The notes: generated by a model not told the origin, from the sequence alone. Positions 15,066-24,395 are shown, counted from the first letter of the stretch. The stretch: 36,406 bases of DNA from Smithella sp. M82 (GCA_001683985.1 MAEO01000150.1:1-36406); one strand, 5' to 3'. A program made the numbers and translations.

Positions 15066-16007
15066 TTACGGCAATAGTGCTGTGAAAAATTTTTTTGATT
15101 TGCCGAATTTGGCTTGCCAGTTCTTTTCTTTCATCTTATCCCACTTTCGGCCGTCGAATTTCGGTCCCTGATGAGTATTGCACCAGTTGTGATGAACTAT
15201 ACTCTTACTGCAAAATCCGTTTTTCCATTTAGCATCTTCCGGATATCTGTCGGTGGTCAACCAGGACGGCATCAATATGCGTTCTATTCTCAAAAAATAT
15301 TCCAGATCTTCTGAAATACCGATAGGAGCATAGTCTTCATCGAAAAAACCGATTTGTTCTATCATTGCCGGTCTGACCATAAAACAAACCGCCGATCGTC
15401 CTTCTTTTTTAAATGGAACGAAAAGAGGCAGCGGTTTGCTCTTAATAAACCGACAGAAGGCTTCATGCCCGCCCCATTTCGTATAGATCAAATCCAGTCC
15501 TTTGTTAATGACTTGGGTTGTATATGGTTTCTTAGGATCAACACGATATTTTTTTGATAATGAGTGAGCTTCAATTAATTCATCCAGCACGGGCGAACCA
15601 TTTTCCATAGCCGAAATCCATCCGATAGTTTTGTCATTTTCCATAGCTTCTACAAGCGGCTGTAACCAGTCAACGCCAAAAAGAGCATCGTTATTGGATA
15701 TGACATAATAATTGTAGCAGAAAGGTTTTTCCTTTTTTTGCCGGGGAGAGAACTTTAATATCTGATTCCACGCAACAGCAACGCCTTCGTTTTGAGGATT
15801 TCTTAAAAAATAAACAGGGAAGGATGTTTCTTTAAATTCACTCTTCAATATACGTTCGACATCAATTTCTGAGCCGTTATCAACAATCAAAACAGAAACA
15901 TTTAAGTCCAGTCTGTCAGTTTCAGTGTTACGATATAGATGCTGCAAACATGCTCTGGTGATTTCTATGTTATTCAGAACGGGAATTCCAATTAGAATTT
16001 TGATCAT
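15066..16007 (-). CDS. Glycosyltransferase family 2
   Basis: The 313-residue GT-A protein starts ILIGIPVLNNIEITRACLQHL, has IVDNGS for nucleotide binding, a NPQNEGVAVAWNQ block and YVISNNDALFGVDWL, where SNNDA replaces the usual DXD. SAVCFMVRPAMIEQIGFFDEDYAPIGISEDLEYFLRI is the acceptor-side signature (GFFDE, EDLEY). It resembles rhamnosyl- and galactosyltransferases of O-antigen clusters. A cysteine- and histidine-containing stretch, SIVHHNWCNTHQG, follows near the C-terminus. It lies 48 bp upstream of the GT4 gene in the same direction. Confidence 0.88.
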   Translation of the reverse strand: MIKILIGIPVLNNIEITRACLQHLYRNTETDRLDLNVSVLIVDNGSEIDVERILKSEFKETSFPVYFLRNPQNEGVAVAWNQILKFSPRQKKEKPFCYNYYVISNNDALFGVDWLQPLVEAMENDKTIGWISAMENGSPVLDELIEAHSLSKKYRVDPKKPYTTQVINKGLDLIYTKWGGHEAFCRFIKSKPLPLFVPFKKEGRSAVCFMVRPAMIEQIGFFDEDYAPIGISEDLEYFLRIERILMPSWLTTDRYPEDAKWKNGFCSKSIVHHNWCNTHQGPKFDGRKWDKMKEKNWQAKFGKSKKFFTALLP

Positions 16008-16088
16008 TTTTTCTTTTGCCTGCCTTTTTTAAAATTTTCTTTTATTCTGCTTTATGCTATCCGGCTTCATGAGTATAATGTGTCTATA

Positions 16089-17687
16089 TTAATTTTTCTT
16101 CTGATATATAACCTGGTAAAGTATTATCCTCCCTGTATCCTGATGATTCCATTCTTCCAACTTTTTTAAATCATTTGGTCGTATAGATTGTAAAAAAGTG
16201 AACTTATCCTTAGGCCAGGTTTTTTCTTCCCACACAATGTAACGGATATTGCGCATCCGTATATTGTCAATGAATTTTTCATAACTGTTGCCTACAATAC
16301 TTCTATCATGACGCCAATTGGAATATTTGTCCGGACACGGAGCTCCTTTAACGTGAAGATTTGCGTAGTAATCGTTCCAACGCACCGCATTTCCCAGGGT
16401 TATCATTTCGATGACTCCGGATCTGCCGTCCAGTTGTGCAATGGTCTCGCCGATATCTTTATAAACCAGTTTATCTGCTTCCCTGACCTTTAGATCTTTG
16501 GGCAGCGTAAATAAAAGTATGAGCAGGCAAATTACTATCATTCCCATGGAATCAGATAAGCCAAATTTTATATGCAGCCAGTTAATCAGTTTTTCCATGC
16601 CGAAGCCTAGAAAAACAGCGGAAGGAATGATGACCATGATCAATCTCCGGTTTTCCATTGACCATATATTCAGGCAGTAAATATACAAGACAATTAAACT
16701 GATGGTTGCAGTTAATAGCAATGATAAAAGTCGTTTGTCTTTTCGCATTCTGTCTTTTATTCCTGCCAGACCCCAAATGAAGAGAAAAAAGAAAGGATAA
16801 AAAAAGGCTTCCATCGCGCTTTGCAGGACAACACCCAAAGCTGTAAACCAGATCAGTGTTCTTGAATATCTCATGAATTCCAGAGGAATACCCGAAGGAG
16901 GATTTAGAACTAGTGGTGTAAGATTTTTTTCCAAGTCGCGATAACTATCGAATAACCTGACAATGTATAATGGAATTTGATGAAATCGGTACCAGTAAAA
17001 ACTTCCCGGATGACGAATGAGCTGCACTGCTATAAAAGATGCTATCGCTAAAATAATCGGCGAAAGAAAGAGAAATAAGGCTTTTACTCTGCGGTTTTTG
17101 AAGACCATAAAAATGTAAACACAACCACCAATTATAAAAGCTATATTTTCAATCCGTGTCGCCGTGGCAATTATAAAAGAAAGACTGCTAAAAATAAGAA
17201 AGCGCGGTGTTTCTTTATCATCATCATAGGCCAGGAGGTATAATCCTAATACAGCAAAAAACCAGGCAGAAGGATCACGGATAACATTGACGCTCTGATC
17301 AACAAAAACGGGCAGCATTGCAAAAATAAAAGTCGTGAGAAAGCTTGTTTTTTCATCCAGAAAGCGACGCAGAAAAAAATAAAGCGGAATAATCATTAAC
17401 GTTCCAAAAATCAGATTGACAGCCATTGCCGCATTTACCCAGTCGCCGGTAATTGGATAGGCTAAAGCAATAAGAATAGAATATAATGTCATCCAGTCCA
17501 CACCGGAGCAGGTATTGATGCTTTGCCATAGACCATAGTAAAGGGCTCTGGCCTGATGGATATAAATTGGACCATCCAAATTCATCATCATAGTGTGTGT
17601 AAAGGAATAAATGCGGATCGCCAAGGCTGAAATAATAAGAATAAAGAGATATAATGTACTTGTTTTAATATATTTTTGAAAAACCAT
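16089..17687 (-). CDS. Polytopic membrane glycosyltransferase (GT39/ArnT-like)
   Basis: The 532-residue protein has about ten or more hydrophobic segments through residue ~400, then a soluble C-terminal part with WNDYYANLHVKG and VWEEKTW. An acidic residue in the first large loop (NLDGPIYIHQARALYYG) and a second cluster (NVIRDPSAWFFAVLGLYLLA) fit the PMT_2/ArnT fold. In that fold GT-C enzymes use polyprenyl-phosphate sugars as donors at the outer face of the inner membrane. The likely role is decoration of lipid A, core or a glycan. It is the first gene of the minus-strand trio, 81 bp upstream of the GT2 gene. The 276-bp divergent gap (17688-17963) is AT-rich and shows no clear motif. Confidence 0.82.
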   Translation of the reverse strand: MVFQKYIKTSTLYLFILIISALAIRIYSFTHTMMMNLDGPIYIHQARALYYGLWQSINTCSGVDWMTLYSILIALAYPITGDWVNAAMAVNLIFGTLMIIPLYFFLRRFLDEKTSFLTTFIFAMLPVFVDQSVNVIRDPSAWFFAVLGLYLLAYDDDKETPRFLIFSSLSFIIATATRIENIAFIIGGCVYIFMVFKNRRVKALFLFLSPIILAIASFIAVQLIRHPGSFYWYRFHQIPLYIVRLFDSYRDLEKNLTPLVLNPPSGIPLEFMRYSRTLIWFTALGVVLQSAMEAFFYPFFFLFIWGLAGIKDRMRKDKRLLSLLLTATISLIVLYIYCLNIWSMENRRLIMVIIPSAVFLGFGMEKLINWLHIKFGLSDSMGMIVICLLILLFTLPKDLKVREADKLVYKDIGETIAQLDGRSGVIEMITLGNAVRWNDYYANLHVKGAPCPDKYSNWRHDRSIVGNSYEKFIDNIRMRNIRYIVWEEKTWPKDKFTFLQSIRPNDLKKLEEWNHQDTGRIILYQVIYQKKN

Positions 17688-17963
17688 GTATTATAATCCG
17701 TTGAAATGTGAAAATAATCAATAATTATGATTTGTTTTTAAGCTTTTCATAATTTAGTCATTATATCATTTTATGAAACATACAGATTCCAGCTCAACGG
17801 GCAAAGCTTTTACTCTCGTAGAAAACATTCCGGATTTGAATATTTTTTATGATTTGCACCATTTGTGTATTTGTGCTTATGTTATAGCGCTTAAATAGTC
17901 AAATAAATTATGGATTGCTGCCTGAAACAGCTATAAATAAAATTATTTTTCAGGGAGACATAC

Positions 17964-18728
17964 TTGGAAAAAGTTCCCCTTTCCATAGCTATAATAACAA
18001 AGAATGAAGGAGGGAATATCCTGTCTTGTCTGCAGAGTATATCTTTTGCTCAACAGATTGTTATTGTTGATTCCGGGAGTACCGATAAAACACTGGAAAT
18101 TGCTGCTGACTTTGGCTGCGAAATTTATTCTGAAGAATGGCAGGGGTTCGGTCCGCAAAAACAGCTGGCAATTGACAAGTGTAGCTTGCCCTGGATTTTG
18201 GTCATTGATGCCGATGAACGTATTCCTCCTGAAACAGCAGTTATTATTAAAAAGATTGTCACTGATCCTGATGTTAGGCAGGCAGGATTCAGTTTCCCCC
18301 GGAAAAATTATTTTCAAGGCCGCTGGATTAAACATGCCGGTTGGTGGCCGGACCGAATTGTTCGTTTATTTCGTAAAGGAGTTGGAAAGATGAGTCTGGC
18401 GCTTGTTCACGAGTCGGTTGAGGTGCAGGGCGAAATCGGATATTTAGATGTTGTTATCGAGCATTATACCGAAAGCCGGTTGAGTAAAATCATCCGGAAA
18501 ATTGACAGGTATTCAACACTTGGTGCCGAAACCGCTTTTAAAGAAGGAAAAAGTTCCACCACCGGCGGAGCTTTTCTGCGTGCTTTCTTTACTTTTATTC
18601 AGGATTATTTTTTTCGTTTAGGAATCTTAGACGGTATGCCGGGATTGACATTGGCTGTTACTGATTCTGTCAATAAATTTTTCAAGTATGCTAAATTAAG
18701 CGAACTGAACAAAATGAAACCCACATGA
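17964..18728 (+). CDS. Glycosyltransferase family 2, WaaE/KdtX-like
   Basis: The 254-residue GT2 protein has LSIAIITKNEGGNILSCLQS, VIVDSGSTDKTLEIA, WILVIDADERIPPE (DAD at 82-84) and RGRWIKHAGWWPDRIVRLF-type sequence. This is the pattern of the LPS inner-core beta-1,4-glucosyltransferase family WaaE. The C-terminus has two amphipathic helices (FFTFIQDYFFRLGILDGMPG), as usual in that family. The start is TTG 17964, preceded by GGGAG. Its last codons and its stop (TGA 18726-18728) fall inside composite repeat copy B, so the native C-terminus may have been replaced by a few repeat-encoded residues (MKPT). Confidence 0.88.
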   Translation: MEKVPLSIAIITKNEGGNILSCLQSISFAQQIVIVDSGSTDKTLEIAADFGCEIYSEEWQGFGPQKQLAIDKCSLPWILVIDADERIPPETAVIIKKIVTDPDVRQAGFSFPRKNYFQGRWIKHAGWWPDRIVRLFRKGVGKMSLALVHESVEVQGEIGYLDVVIEHYTESRLSKIIRKIDRYSTLGAETAFKEGKSSTTGGAFLRAFFTFIQDYFFRLGILDGMPGLTLAVTDSVNKFFKYAKLSELNKMKPT

Positions 18729-18888
18729 CGGTATCCGTCACAAAGGAGCATGAAAATCTCCCCTTAACCCCTCTTTGCCCAAGAGGGGAACTTCCCCCTT
18801 TAGAAAAGGGGGATTGAGGGGGATTTGATGAGGATAGTTTTTAAATAACAATATAAACAATAACTTAGATGTGTATTTTCAGATGAAA
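18714..18888 (+). repeat. Composite dispersed repeat, copy B (short form)
   Basis: This is a 175-bp unit starting and ending with ATGAAA. The head carries the hairpin TGACGGtatCCGTCA, a C/G-rich middle and an AT-rich tail. The last 108 bp (18781-18888) are identical by eye to 24556-24663. It lacks the full ~58-bp internal units present in copies C and D and keeps only the shared end of one. It overlaps the 3' end of the WaaE-like gene and ends 18 bp before the ATG of the next GT2 gene. Confidence 0.92.
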
Positions 18889-18906
18889 TGGTATGGTGAA
18901 TGACTG

Positions 18907-19884
18907 ATGAATGAGCGTCATGGTGATTATTCGGATGACAGAGTTGATTTATCGGTCATTATTGTCAACTGGAATACAAAAGATCTGCTGAAAAATTGTC
19001 TGAATTCGATATATCAAACTATCAATAATCTACTTTTTGAAGTCATCGTTGTTGATAATGCTTCATCAGATGGTTCTGTGGAAATGTTGGAAAGTGAATT
19101 TCCCTCCGTCATCAGAATAATTAATCGCGAAAATAAAGGATTCGGGGCTGCAAATAATCAGGCTTTCTCAATAATGAAGGGCAATTATGCTCTTTTATTA
19201 AATTCCGATACTGTATTGAGTCATGGATCGGTAAACAAATTATGGAATTTTTGTAATACAAATGAAAAGGCAGGCATTGTTTGCGGTCAGTTGTTGAATG
19301 CCGACGGCAGCAAACAAAATTCAGTTGCTTCATTTCCCAGTCTGCTTACACTTGTCACAAATACTTCTATTTTAGAATTTTTGTTTCCCCGACAGTTTCC
19401 CAGTAAGAGATACAAACACACATCACCTATTGAAGTCGATTCAGCAATTGGCGCCTGCATGATGATCAGGAAAAAAGCATTGGATGAAACAGGTTTCTTT
19501 GATGAACGCTATTTTTTCTTTTTTGAAGAAACAGATTTGGCTTACACAATGCGTCTAAAGAACTGGAAAGTCTATCAGGTGCCGGATGCTTTTATCTATC
19601 ATTTACAGGGACAAAGTATCGGACATAATATAAATTCACGGATCGAATTTTACCGCTCACGTTATCAATTTTTAAGAAAATGGCACAATCCTATCTATTG
19701 TTATTTGACCGGCAGCATAATTTTTTTGCGATTATTGGCAAATGGAGTTTTTAATTTTATTTTTGTTATTTTGACGTTTGGTCTTAATAGAAAGTTGCGA
19801 GATAAATTGATTATGTATTCCAGGTTAATCTGTTGGCATTTCCAGAAAAGGCAGCAACCGGCAAAACAAAATAAAGCGTACTAA
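18907..19884 (+). CDS. Glycosyltransferase family 2 (rhamnosyltransferase-like)
   Basis: The 325-residue protein has LSVIIVNWNTKDLLKNCLNS, VVDNASSDGSVEML, NKGFGAANNQ, LLLNSDTVL (DXD equivalent NSD at 99-101), and IGACMMIRKKALDETGFFDE with FFEETDLAYTMRLKNWKVY. This is the WbbL-like layout of membrane-associated rhamnosyltransferases. Two hydrophobic stretches near the C-terminus (about 255-290) probably bind the membrane. The ATG at 18907 lies 18 bp after repeat B, whose terminal ATGAAA opens a spurious six-codon frame before it. It opens the cassette between repeats B and C. Confidence 0.9.
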   Translation: MNERHGDYSDDRVDLSVIIVNWNTKDLLKNCLNSIYQTINNLLFEVIVVDNASSDGSVEMLESEFPSVIRIINRENKGFGAANNQAFSIMKGNYALLLNSDTVLSHGSVNKLWNFCNTNEKAGIVCGQLLNADGSKQNSVASFPSLLTLVTNTSILEFLFPRQFPSKRYKHTSPIEVDSAIGACMMIRKKALDETGFFDERYFFFFEETDLAYTMRLKNWKVYQVPDAFIYHLQGQSIGHNINSRIEFYRSRYQFLRKWHNPIYCYLTGSIIFLRLLANGVFNFIFVILTFGLNRKLRDKLIMYSRLICWHFQKRQQPAKQNKAY

Positions 19885-19888
19885 TACG

Positions 19889-19918
19889 TTGACAGCATGG
19901 TGTGATTTTAGTAGTAAT
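19889..19918 (+). promoter_or_regulatory. Weak candidate promoter upstream of the ElyC-like/PGT operon
   Basis: A perfect -35 box TTGACA (19889-19894) is followed after 18 bp by AGTAAT (19913-19918), a four-of-six -10. It lies in the 163-bp gap before the DUF218 gene. The poor -10 makes this tentative. Confidence 0.3.
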
Positions 19919-19935
19919 TACCGGTTTCTTCGATA

Positions 19936-19960
19936 AGTTATCTATTTTTATCAGATAACT
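19936..19960. other. Hairpin upstream of the DUF218 gene
   Basis: AGTTATCT (19936-19943) and AGATAACT (19953-19960) form a perfect 8-bp stem with a 9-nt loop. No T-run follows. It could be an operator or an RNA leader hairpin; the sequence alone does not decide. Confidence 0.35.
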
Positions 19961-20047
19961 GGAAAAACAGGGTTGTAATGCTGTATTGGCGATTTTAAGA
20001 AGAGTTTTACTAAATTAATACATTGAACCGGGGAGGCGAATGGATTG

Positions 20048-20800
20048 ATGGAAGAAGTTTATACTGTTTTCAAAGGATTTCTTGATCCTCTTTTTATTGT
20101 GTTTGTTTTAATTTTGGTATCTTGTGTCCTTTTTTTTATTAATTGTAAAAAGAAAAACAGCGCTTTGGTTTTATTGCTTTCTGTCGTGTTAATTTACGGA
20201 GCAAGTATTGCTCCGGTAGCCGATTATCTATGTTATTATTTGGAAAAAGATTATATTAATGATCAGACCGGCATAAATAGAAATATTGATGCCATCGTCG
20301 TTTTAGGTTGCGGAACAAAAGAAATTAACGCCTTAAAAACTACTTTTAATTCAGGAATACAATCTCTTCGGGTACTTCATGCTGTCATTGTTTACAATAA
20401 AACCGGTGCGAAGTATTTTGTCTGTTGCGGAGCAGGATCTGACGGATTGTCTCAAGCGGAAGTAATGACAAGGCTGGCGGAAAAATTGGGAGTTCCTAAA
20501 GAAAAGATCAAAATTGAATCAAAATCGAAAAATACCGCACAAAATGCCGTCGAAGTAAACAAAATGTTTGCAAATAAGAATATCGTTATTGGTCTGGTTA
20601 CCTCGGCTTTCCACATGAAGAGAAGCGAAGGGGAATTCAAAAAATATTTTACTAATGTAGCGCCTCTGCCTGCTCATTATTTATATTCATCTCCCCGGAA
20701 AAACATTGTTATCAGATACATCCCGCAATCGGAAGAGCTTTATAAAACTTCTTTTGCCGTGAAGGAAATAATCGGTCAACTATGGTACCGGTTGAAATAA
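20048..20800 (+). CDS. DUF218/YdcF-ElyC-like membrane protein
   Basis: The 250-residue protein (ATG 20048, with GGGGAGG upstream) has two N-terminal membrane helices (about 12-32 and 38-58) and a soluble DUF218 domain. That domain starts DAIVVLGCGTKE and contains YFVCCGAGSDGLSQAEVMTRLAEKLGVP, KNTAQNAVEV and VTSAFHMKRSEGEF. This is the ElyC/SanA/YdcF signature. ElyC acts in envelope glycan and lipid-carrier homeostasis in E. coli; the chemical activity of the family is not well defined. Its end overlaps the earliest possible start of the sugar transferase and the best start lies 11 bp later, so the two genes are translationally linked. A role in polyprenyl-phosphate metabolism is inferred from this context. 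Confidence 0.85.
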   Translation: MEEVYTVFKGFLDPLFIVFVLILVSCVLFFINCKKKNSALVLLLSVVLIYGASIAPVADYLCYYLEKDYINDQTGINRNIDAIVVLGCGTKEINALKTTFNSGIQSLRVLHAVIVYNKTGAKYFVCCGAGSDGLSQAEVMTRLAEKLGVPKEKIKIESKSKNTAQNAVEVNKMFANKNIVIGLVTSAFHMKRSEGEFKKYFTNVAPLPAHYLYSSPRKNIVIRYIPQSEELYKTSFAVKEIIGQLWYRLK

Positions 20801-20811
20801 CAAGGGGAAAG

Positions 20812-21372
20812 ATGAAACGTTTTTTTGATTTCACAGCAGCGTTAATCTTAATCATTATAATGGCGCTGCCCATTGCTTTGATCGCTATTCTGATAAAACT
20901 CACTTCAGCCGGCCCGGCTATATACTGGTCGGAGCGGGTCGGCAAAGACAATAAAAATTTCAACATGCCGAAGTTTCGCACAATGCGTAAAGATTCTCCG
21001 GTGGTGGCAACTCATCTTATGGAAAATGTTGAAAATTACCTGACACCGTTCGGATCATTTCTTCGTAAAACAAGTCTCGATGAGTTACCTCAGCTCTGGA
21101 GTGTGCTTAAAGGAGATATGAGTTTTGTCGGTCCGCGTCCCGCATTGTTCAATCAGGATGATTTGATTGCCCTGCGGACGAAAAAAAGTATTCATCAATT
21201 AATTCCCGGTATCACGGGATGGGCGCAAATAAATGGACGCGATGATCTGCCGATTCCCGTTAAGGTGGAATATGATGAGTATTATTTGAAAAATAAATCT
21301 TTCTTCTTTGATCTCAAAATTTTATGGAATACCCTTTTCAAGGTTATTAAGAAAGAAGGCGTGGCACACTAA
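20812..21372 (+). CDS. Initiating phosphoglycosyl transferase (PglC/WcaJ-C-terminal type)
   Basis: This enzyme transfers a sugar-1-phosphate from a UDP-sugar to undecaprenyl phosphate, the first membrane step of glycan assembly. The 186-residue monotopic form (ATG 20812, with AAGGGG upstream; an ATG at 20782 overlapping the previous gene is less likely) has the N-terminal re-entrant helix KRFFDFTAALILIIIMALP. Then come SERVGKDNKNFNMPKFRTM, RKTSLDELPQLWSVLKGDMS and FVGPRPAL. The Asp-Glu pair in LDELPQ is the catalytic dyad. The size and the neighbouring PglF-like gene suggest a diamino- or acetamido-deoxy sugar substrate, but specificity is inferred. Confidence 0.92.
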   Translation: MKRFFDFTAALILIIIMALPIALIAILIKLTSAGPAIYWSERVGKDNKNFNMPKFRTMRKDSPVVATHLMENVENYLTPFGSFLRKTSLDELPQLWSVLKGDMSFVGPRPALFNQDDLIALRTKKSIHQLIPGITGWAQINGRDDLPIPVKVEYDEYYLKNKSFFFDLKILWNTLFKVIKKEGVAH

Positions 21373-21374
21373 TT

Positions 21375-23273
21375 ATGTATCTTCAGATAAAAAACCCTAA
21401 AATGTATTTAATGATTTTCAGTGATGTGTTAATATTTGCGATATCTATTGTCATTTCCTATCTGTTTCGTTTTGAATTTTCAATTAGTCCGTTTTACTTT
21501 CAGCAAATAAAAACAATTCTTCTCTGGATTATTCCTCTAAAGACCATCGTTTTTATTTTTTCCGGAATTTACCGGGGAATGTGGCGTTATACCAGCATCA
21601 GGGATTTCTGGCTTTTAGCGAGAGCATGTTTATTATCCACATTATTAATCCTCGCGATAATTTTGTATATGAGCGGTTTTAAGGGATATTCCCGATCCAT
21701 TTTTTTCATGGACGGTGTTTTCACTTTTCTATTAGTCGGCGGTAAGTTGATGGCTGTTCGTTCTTATTATTCTGGGTTTGCCAATACACGAATCAGAGAA
21801 GAATTGTTTCCCAAAGTGGCTTATAAAAATGTGTTGATAATCGGAGCGGGAGACGCCGGCGAAAAAATATTGCGTGAAATTTTCGAGAACAATCAGTTGC
21901 ACTATAAAGTAGTAGGTTTTATTGACGATGATCCGCAAAAGAAAGGACGGTCAATTCATGGAGTGCCGGTGTTGGGAAATCTGGGAAACATTACGACTAT
22001 CCTGGAGAAAGAAGATGTTAAAGAGATACTTATTGCCATACCTTCAGCTAAAGGAAATCAGATTAGAAATATAGTTGAAACCTGCAAAGACTGTGATGTT
22101 TCTTATAAAATACTGCCGGGAATAGGCGAGCTTATTGACGGTCGGGTCAGCATTAAGGTCCTTCGTGATATAAGTTATGAAGATCTCCTGGGACGGCCGC
22201 CGGTACAATTAGATACCACGGGTATTCGCGGTTATCTTTATGGGAAAACCATCTTAATTACCGGTTGCGGCGGCTCTATCGGTTCCGAGTTGTGCCGGCA
22301 GGTGATAAAATATCAACCTAAGTATCTCGTTTTGCTTGATGCCGGCGAAACGAATCTCTTTAATATTCAGATGGAACTACAAAATGAAAATAAATTTAAT
22401 CAATGTGAAACAATACTGGGGCAGGTGCAGAACGAACTTCTCATGGAGGATATCTTTAAAAAGTACAAGCCGCAGATTGTATTCCATGCCGCGGCTTATA
22501 AGCATGTTCCCATGCTGGAAAAGAATCCCTGGGAGGCAGTGTTCAATAATATTATCGGCAGTCGTGTAGCAATGGAAATGGCGATTAAACATCATGCGGA
22601 ACGTTTTGTTTTGGTATCTACGGATAAGGCTGTCCGTCCCGTCAATGTTATGGGAGCAAGCAAACGTGTAACGGAATTGATCATGCAGTCGTTAAAGAAT
22701 AAAGACACTCTTTTAATGGCGGTAAGATTCGGGAATGTCATCGGCTCCTCCGGTTCCGTTGTTCCGGTTTTCCGGCGGCAAATAGAAAAAGGAGGTCCCG
22801 TAACAGTGACTCATCCTGAAGTAAACCGTTATTTCATGACCATTCCCGAGTCGACACAACTGGTCTTGCAGGCTGCGGCGATGGGAAAAGGCGGCGAAAT
22901 TTTTATTTTAGAAATGGGAACTCCTGTTAAGATAGCAGACATGGCAAGAGACTTGATCCGTCTCTCCGGCAAAGAGCCGGACATAGATATTAAAATTGCT
23001 TACACCGGTTTGCGTGACGGAGAAAAACTTTACGAAGAATTGATAACGGAAGGAGAAGATATTCTACGGACCCGTCATGAAAAAATAATGGTGCTGCGTT
23101 CTAATGACTACTCCAGCGGTTTAAAACATCTGCAAAACATGAAACAGGTTCTGAATAAAGATATTGAAGAATTGATAAAATATTCAATGGAACACAACGG
23201 CAGTGCGATTAAGAAGAAACTCAAAGAAATAGTTCCCGAATATACACCGCAGGAAAATGAAACCGTTCTTTAA
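21375..23273 (+). CDS. UDP-sugar 4,6-dehydratase, PglF/WbpM/CapD family
   Basis: The 632-residue protein has four N-terminal membrane helices (to about residue 130) and a first Rossmann-like domain with GAGDAGEKILREI near residue 157. The catalytic SDR domain follows, with ITGCGGSIGSELCRQ near residue 295, HAAAYKHVPMLE, VSTDKAVRPVNVMGASKR and RFGNVIGSSGSVVPVF. The usual SDR catalytic Tyr is replaced by Met in MGASK, as is normal in this dehydratase family. It makes a 4-keto-6-deoxy UDP-sugar for the initiating transferase encoded 2 bp upstream. The pair is a recognised route to bacillosamine-like or QuiNAc/FucNAc-initiated glycans. No aminotransferase for the former is in the window. Confidence 0.94.
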   Translation: MYLQIKNPKMYLMIFSDVLIFAISIVISYLFRFEFSISPFYFQQIKTILLWIIPLKTIVFIFSGIYRGMWRYTSIRDFWLLARACLLSTLLILAIILYMSGFKGYSRSIFFMDGVFTFLLVGGKLMAVRSYYSGFANTRIREELFPKVAYKNVLIIGAGDAGEKILREIFENNQLHYKVVGFIDDDPQKKGRSIHGVPVLGNLGNITTILEKEDVKEILIAIPSAKGNQIRNIVETCKDCDVSYKILPGIGELIDGRVSIKVLRDISYEDLLGRPPVQLDTTGIRGYLYGKTILITGCGGSIGSELCRQVIKYQPKYLVLLDAGETNLFNIQMELQNENKFNQCETILGQVQNELLMEDIFKKYKPQIVFHAAAYKHVPMLEKNPWEAVFNNIIGSRVAMEMAIKHHAERFVLVSTDKAVRPVNVMGASKRVTELIMQSLKNKDTLLMAVRFGNVIGSSGSVVPVFRRQIEKGGPVTVTHPEVNRYFMTIPESTQLVLQAAAMGKGGEIFILEMGTPVKIADMARDLIRLSGKEPDIDIKIAYTGLRDGEKLYEELITEGEDILRTRHEKIMVLRSNDYSSGLKHLQNMKQVLNKDIEELIKYSMEHNGSAIKKKLKEIVPEYTPQENETVL

Positions 23274-24372
23274 AAGATTCTATTCATCTGGAAAAATGAT
23301 TATTTCGGCTCAACATAAAATAGATATTCCTGTCAGGAAAATATTAATTATTCAATTAGGCGATATTGGAGATGTCGTCTGGGCAATTCCTGCTTATTGG
23401 GCGGTCAAAAATGCTTTCCCTCAGGCTGTTCTCTCAGTTTTAACCAGAAAACCGAACGGGGATTTACTTTTGGATGATTTTCATATTGATAAAATATTTC
23501 AAGTTGACCGGCAAGGTATATTCAAGGGCTTGCATCTGCTGAAATCAATTCGCCGGGGAAAATTTGATTTGCTGTTCGATCTGCGCGCGGATGATCGCGG
23601 AGCTTATACTTCTTTATTAAGCGGAGCAAAAATGCGGGCTGCTCTTTATTATAAGGGAATTGACTGGCGCAATAAAATGTTTACACATCTTGCCACTCCG
23701 CCTGAGACGAAGGAAAGAATTCTCGGCGCTGCCGAACAATCGCTAAAAATTATCAGAAGTTTTGGGATACAGGAAATAACTTCCGTTCCCCAAATATTTG
23801 TTTCGATGGAAACAGCAAATAAAGTAATTGAATTATTGGTATCAGAAAACATCACTTTTTCCAATGGTTATGTCACAATTAATCCATTTTCGCGCTGGGC
23901 TTACAAGGAATGGGGAATGGAAAAGTGGCGGCAAATCATCTCTTTTATTTGGCAGAAATATAAAATGCCGGTTTTGATTCTGGGATCTAAAGAAGAAAAA
24001 TTACGTGCCGATGAATTAACTGTTGCCGATTCATCTGCAATGCGCAATTTCGCCGGCAAAACAACATTACAGGAGATGGCCGGCGTTTTGCAGAAAAGCA
24101 GACTGCATATTGGAGTAGATAGCGCCGCGCCTCATATTGCTGCCGCAGTTGGTACACCCACCTTGACCATTTACGGCCCATCCGATTGGCGTGATTGGGC
24201 TCCAGTGGGAGACAAACATCAGGTTATTCTGCCCGATATGGATTGTTCGCCGTGCAGAAAAAAGGGGTGTGATGGCAGCGGTAAAAGCGATTGCCTTGAC
24301 AACTTAGCGGTTGCTAAAGTACAAGATGCCGTGGAGCGAATGTTTAATAATTTTGTTTCCGAAAAAAACTGA
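23257..24372 (+). CDS. Glycosyltransferase family 9 (ADP-heptose:LPS heptosyltransferase-like)
   Basis: The 371-residue GT-B protein has KILIIQLGDIGDVVWAIPAYWAVK, DLLFDLRADDRGAY, the donor-site stretch TINPFSRWAYKEWGMEKW, VLILGSKEEK, and LHIGVDSAAPHIAAAVGTPTLTIYGPSDWRDWAP. It ends with the cysteine-rich DCSPCRKKGCDGSGKSDCL found in many heptosyltransferase-like proteins. It would add a heptose or related sugar to LPS core from the cytosol. The start overlaps the dehydratase gene by 17 bp, so the two are coupled. It closes the B-C cassette; composite repeat C begins 23 bp after its stop. Confidence 0.92.
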   Translation: MKPFFKRFYSSGKMIISAQHKIDIPVRKILIIQLGDIGDVVWAIPAYWAVKNAFPQAVLSVLTRKPNGDLLLDDFHIDKIFQVDRQGIFKGLHLLKSIRRGKFDLLFDLRADDRGAYTSLLSGAKMRAALYYKGIDWRNKMFTHLATPPETKERILGAAEQSLKIIRSFGIQEITSVPQIFVSMETANKVIELLVSENITFSNGYVTINPFSRWAYKEWGMEKWRQIISFIWQKYKMPVLILGSKEEKLRADELTVADSSAMRNFAGKTTLQEMAGVLQKSRLHIGVDSAAPHIAAAVGTPTLTIYGPSDWRDWAPVGDKHQVILPDMDCSPCRKKGCDGSGKSDCLDNLAVAKVQDAVERMFNNFVSEKN

Positions 24373-24395
24373 TTTTAATTTTTTCACGGTATAAA

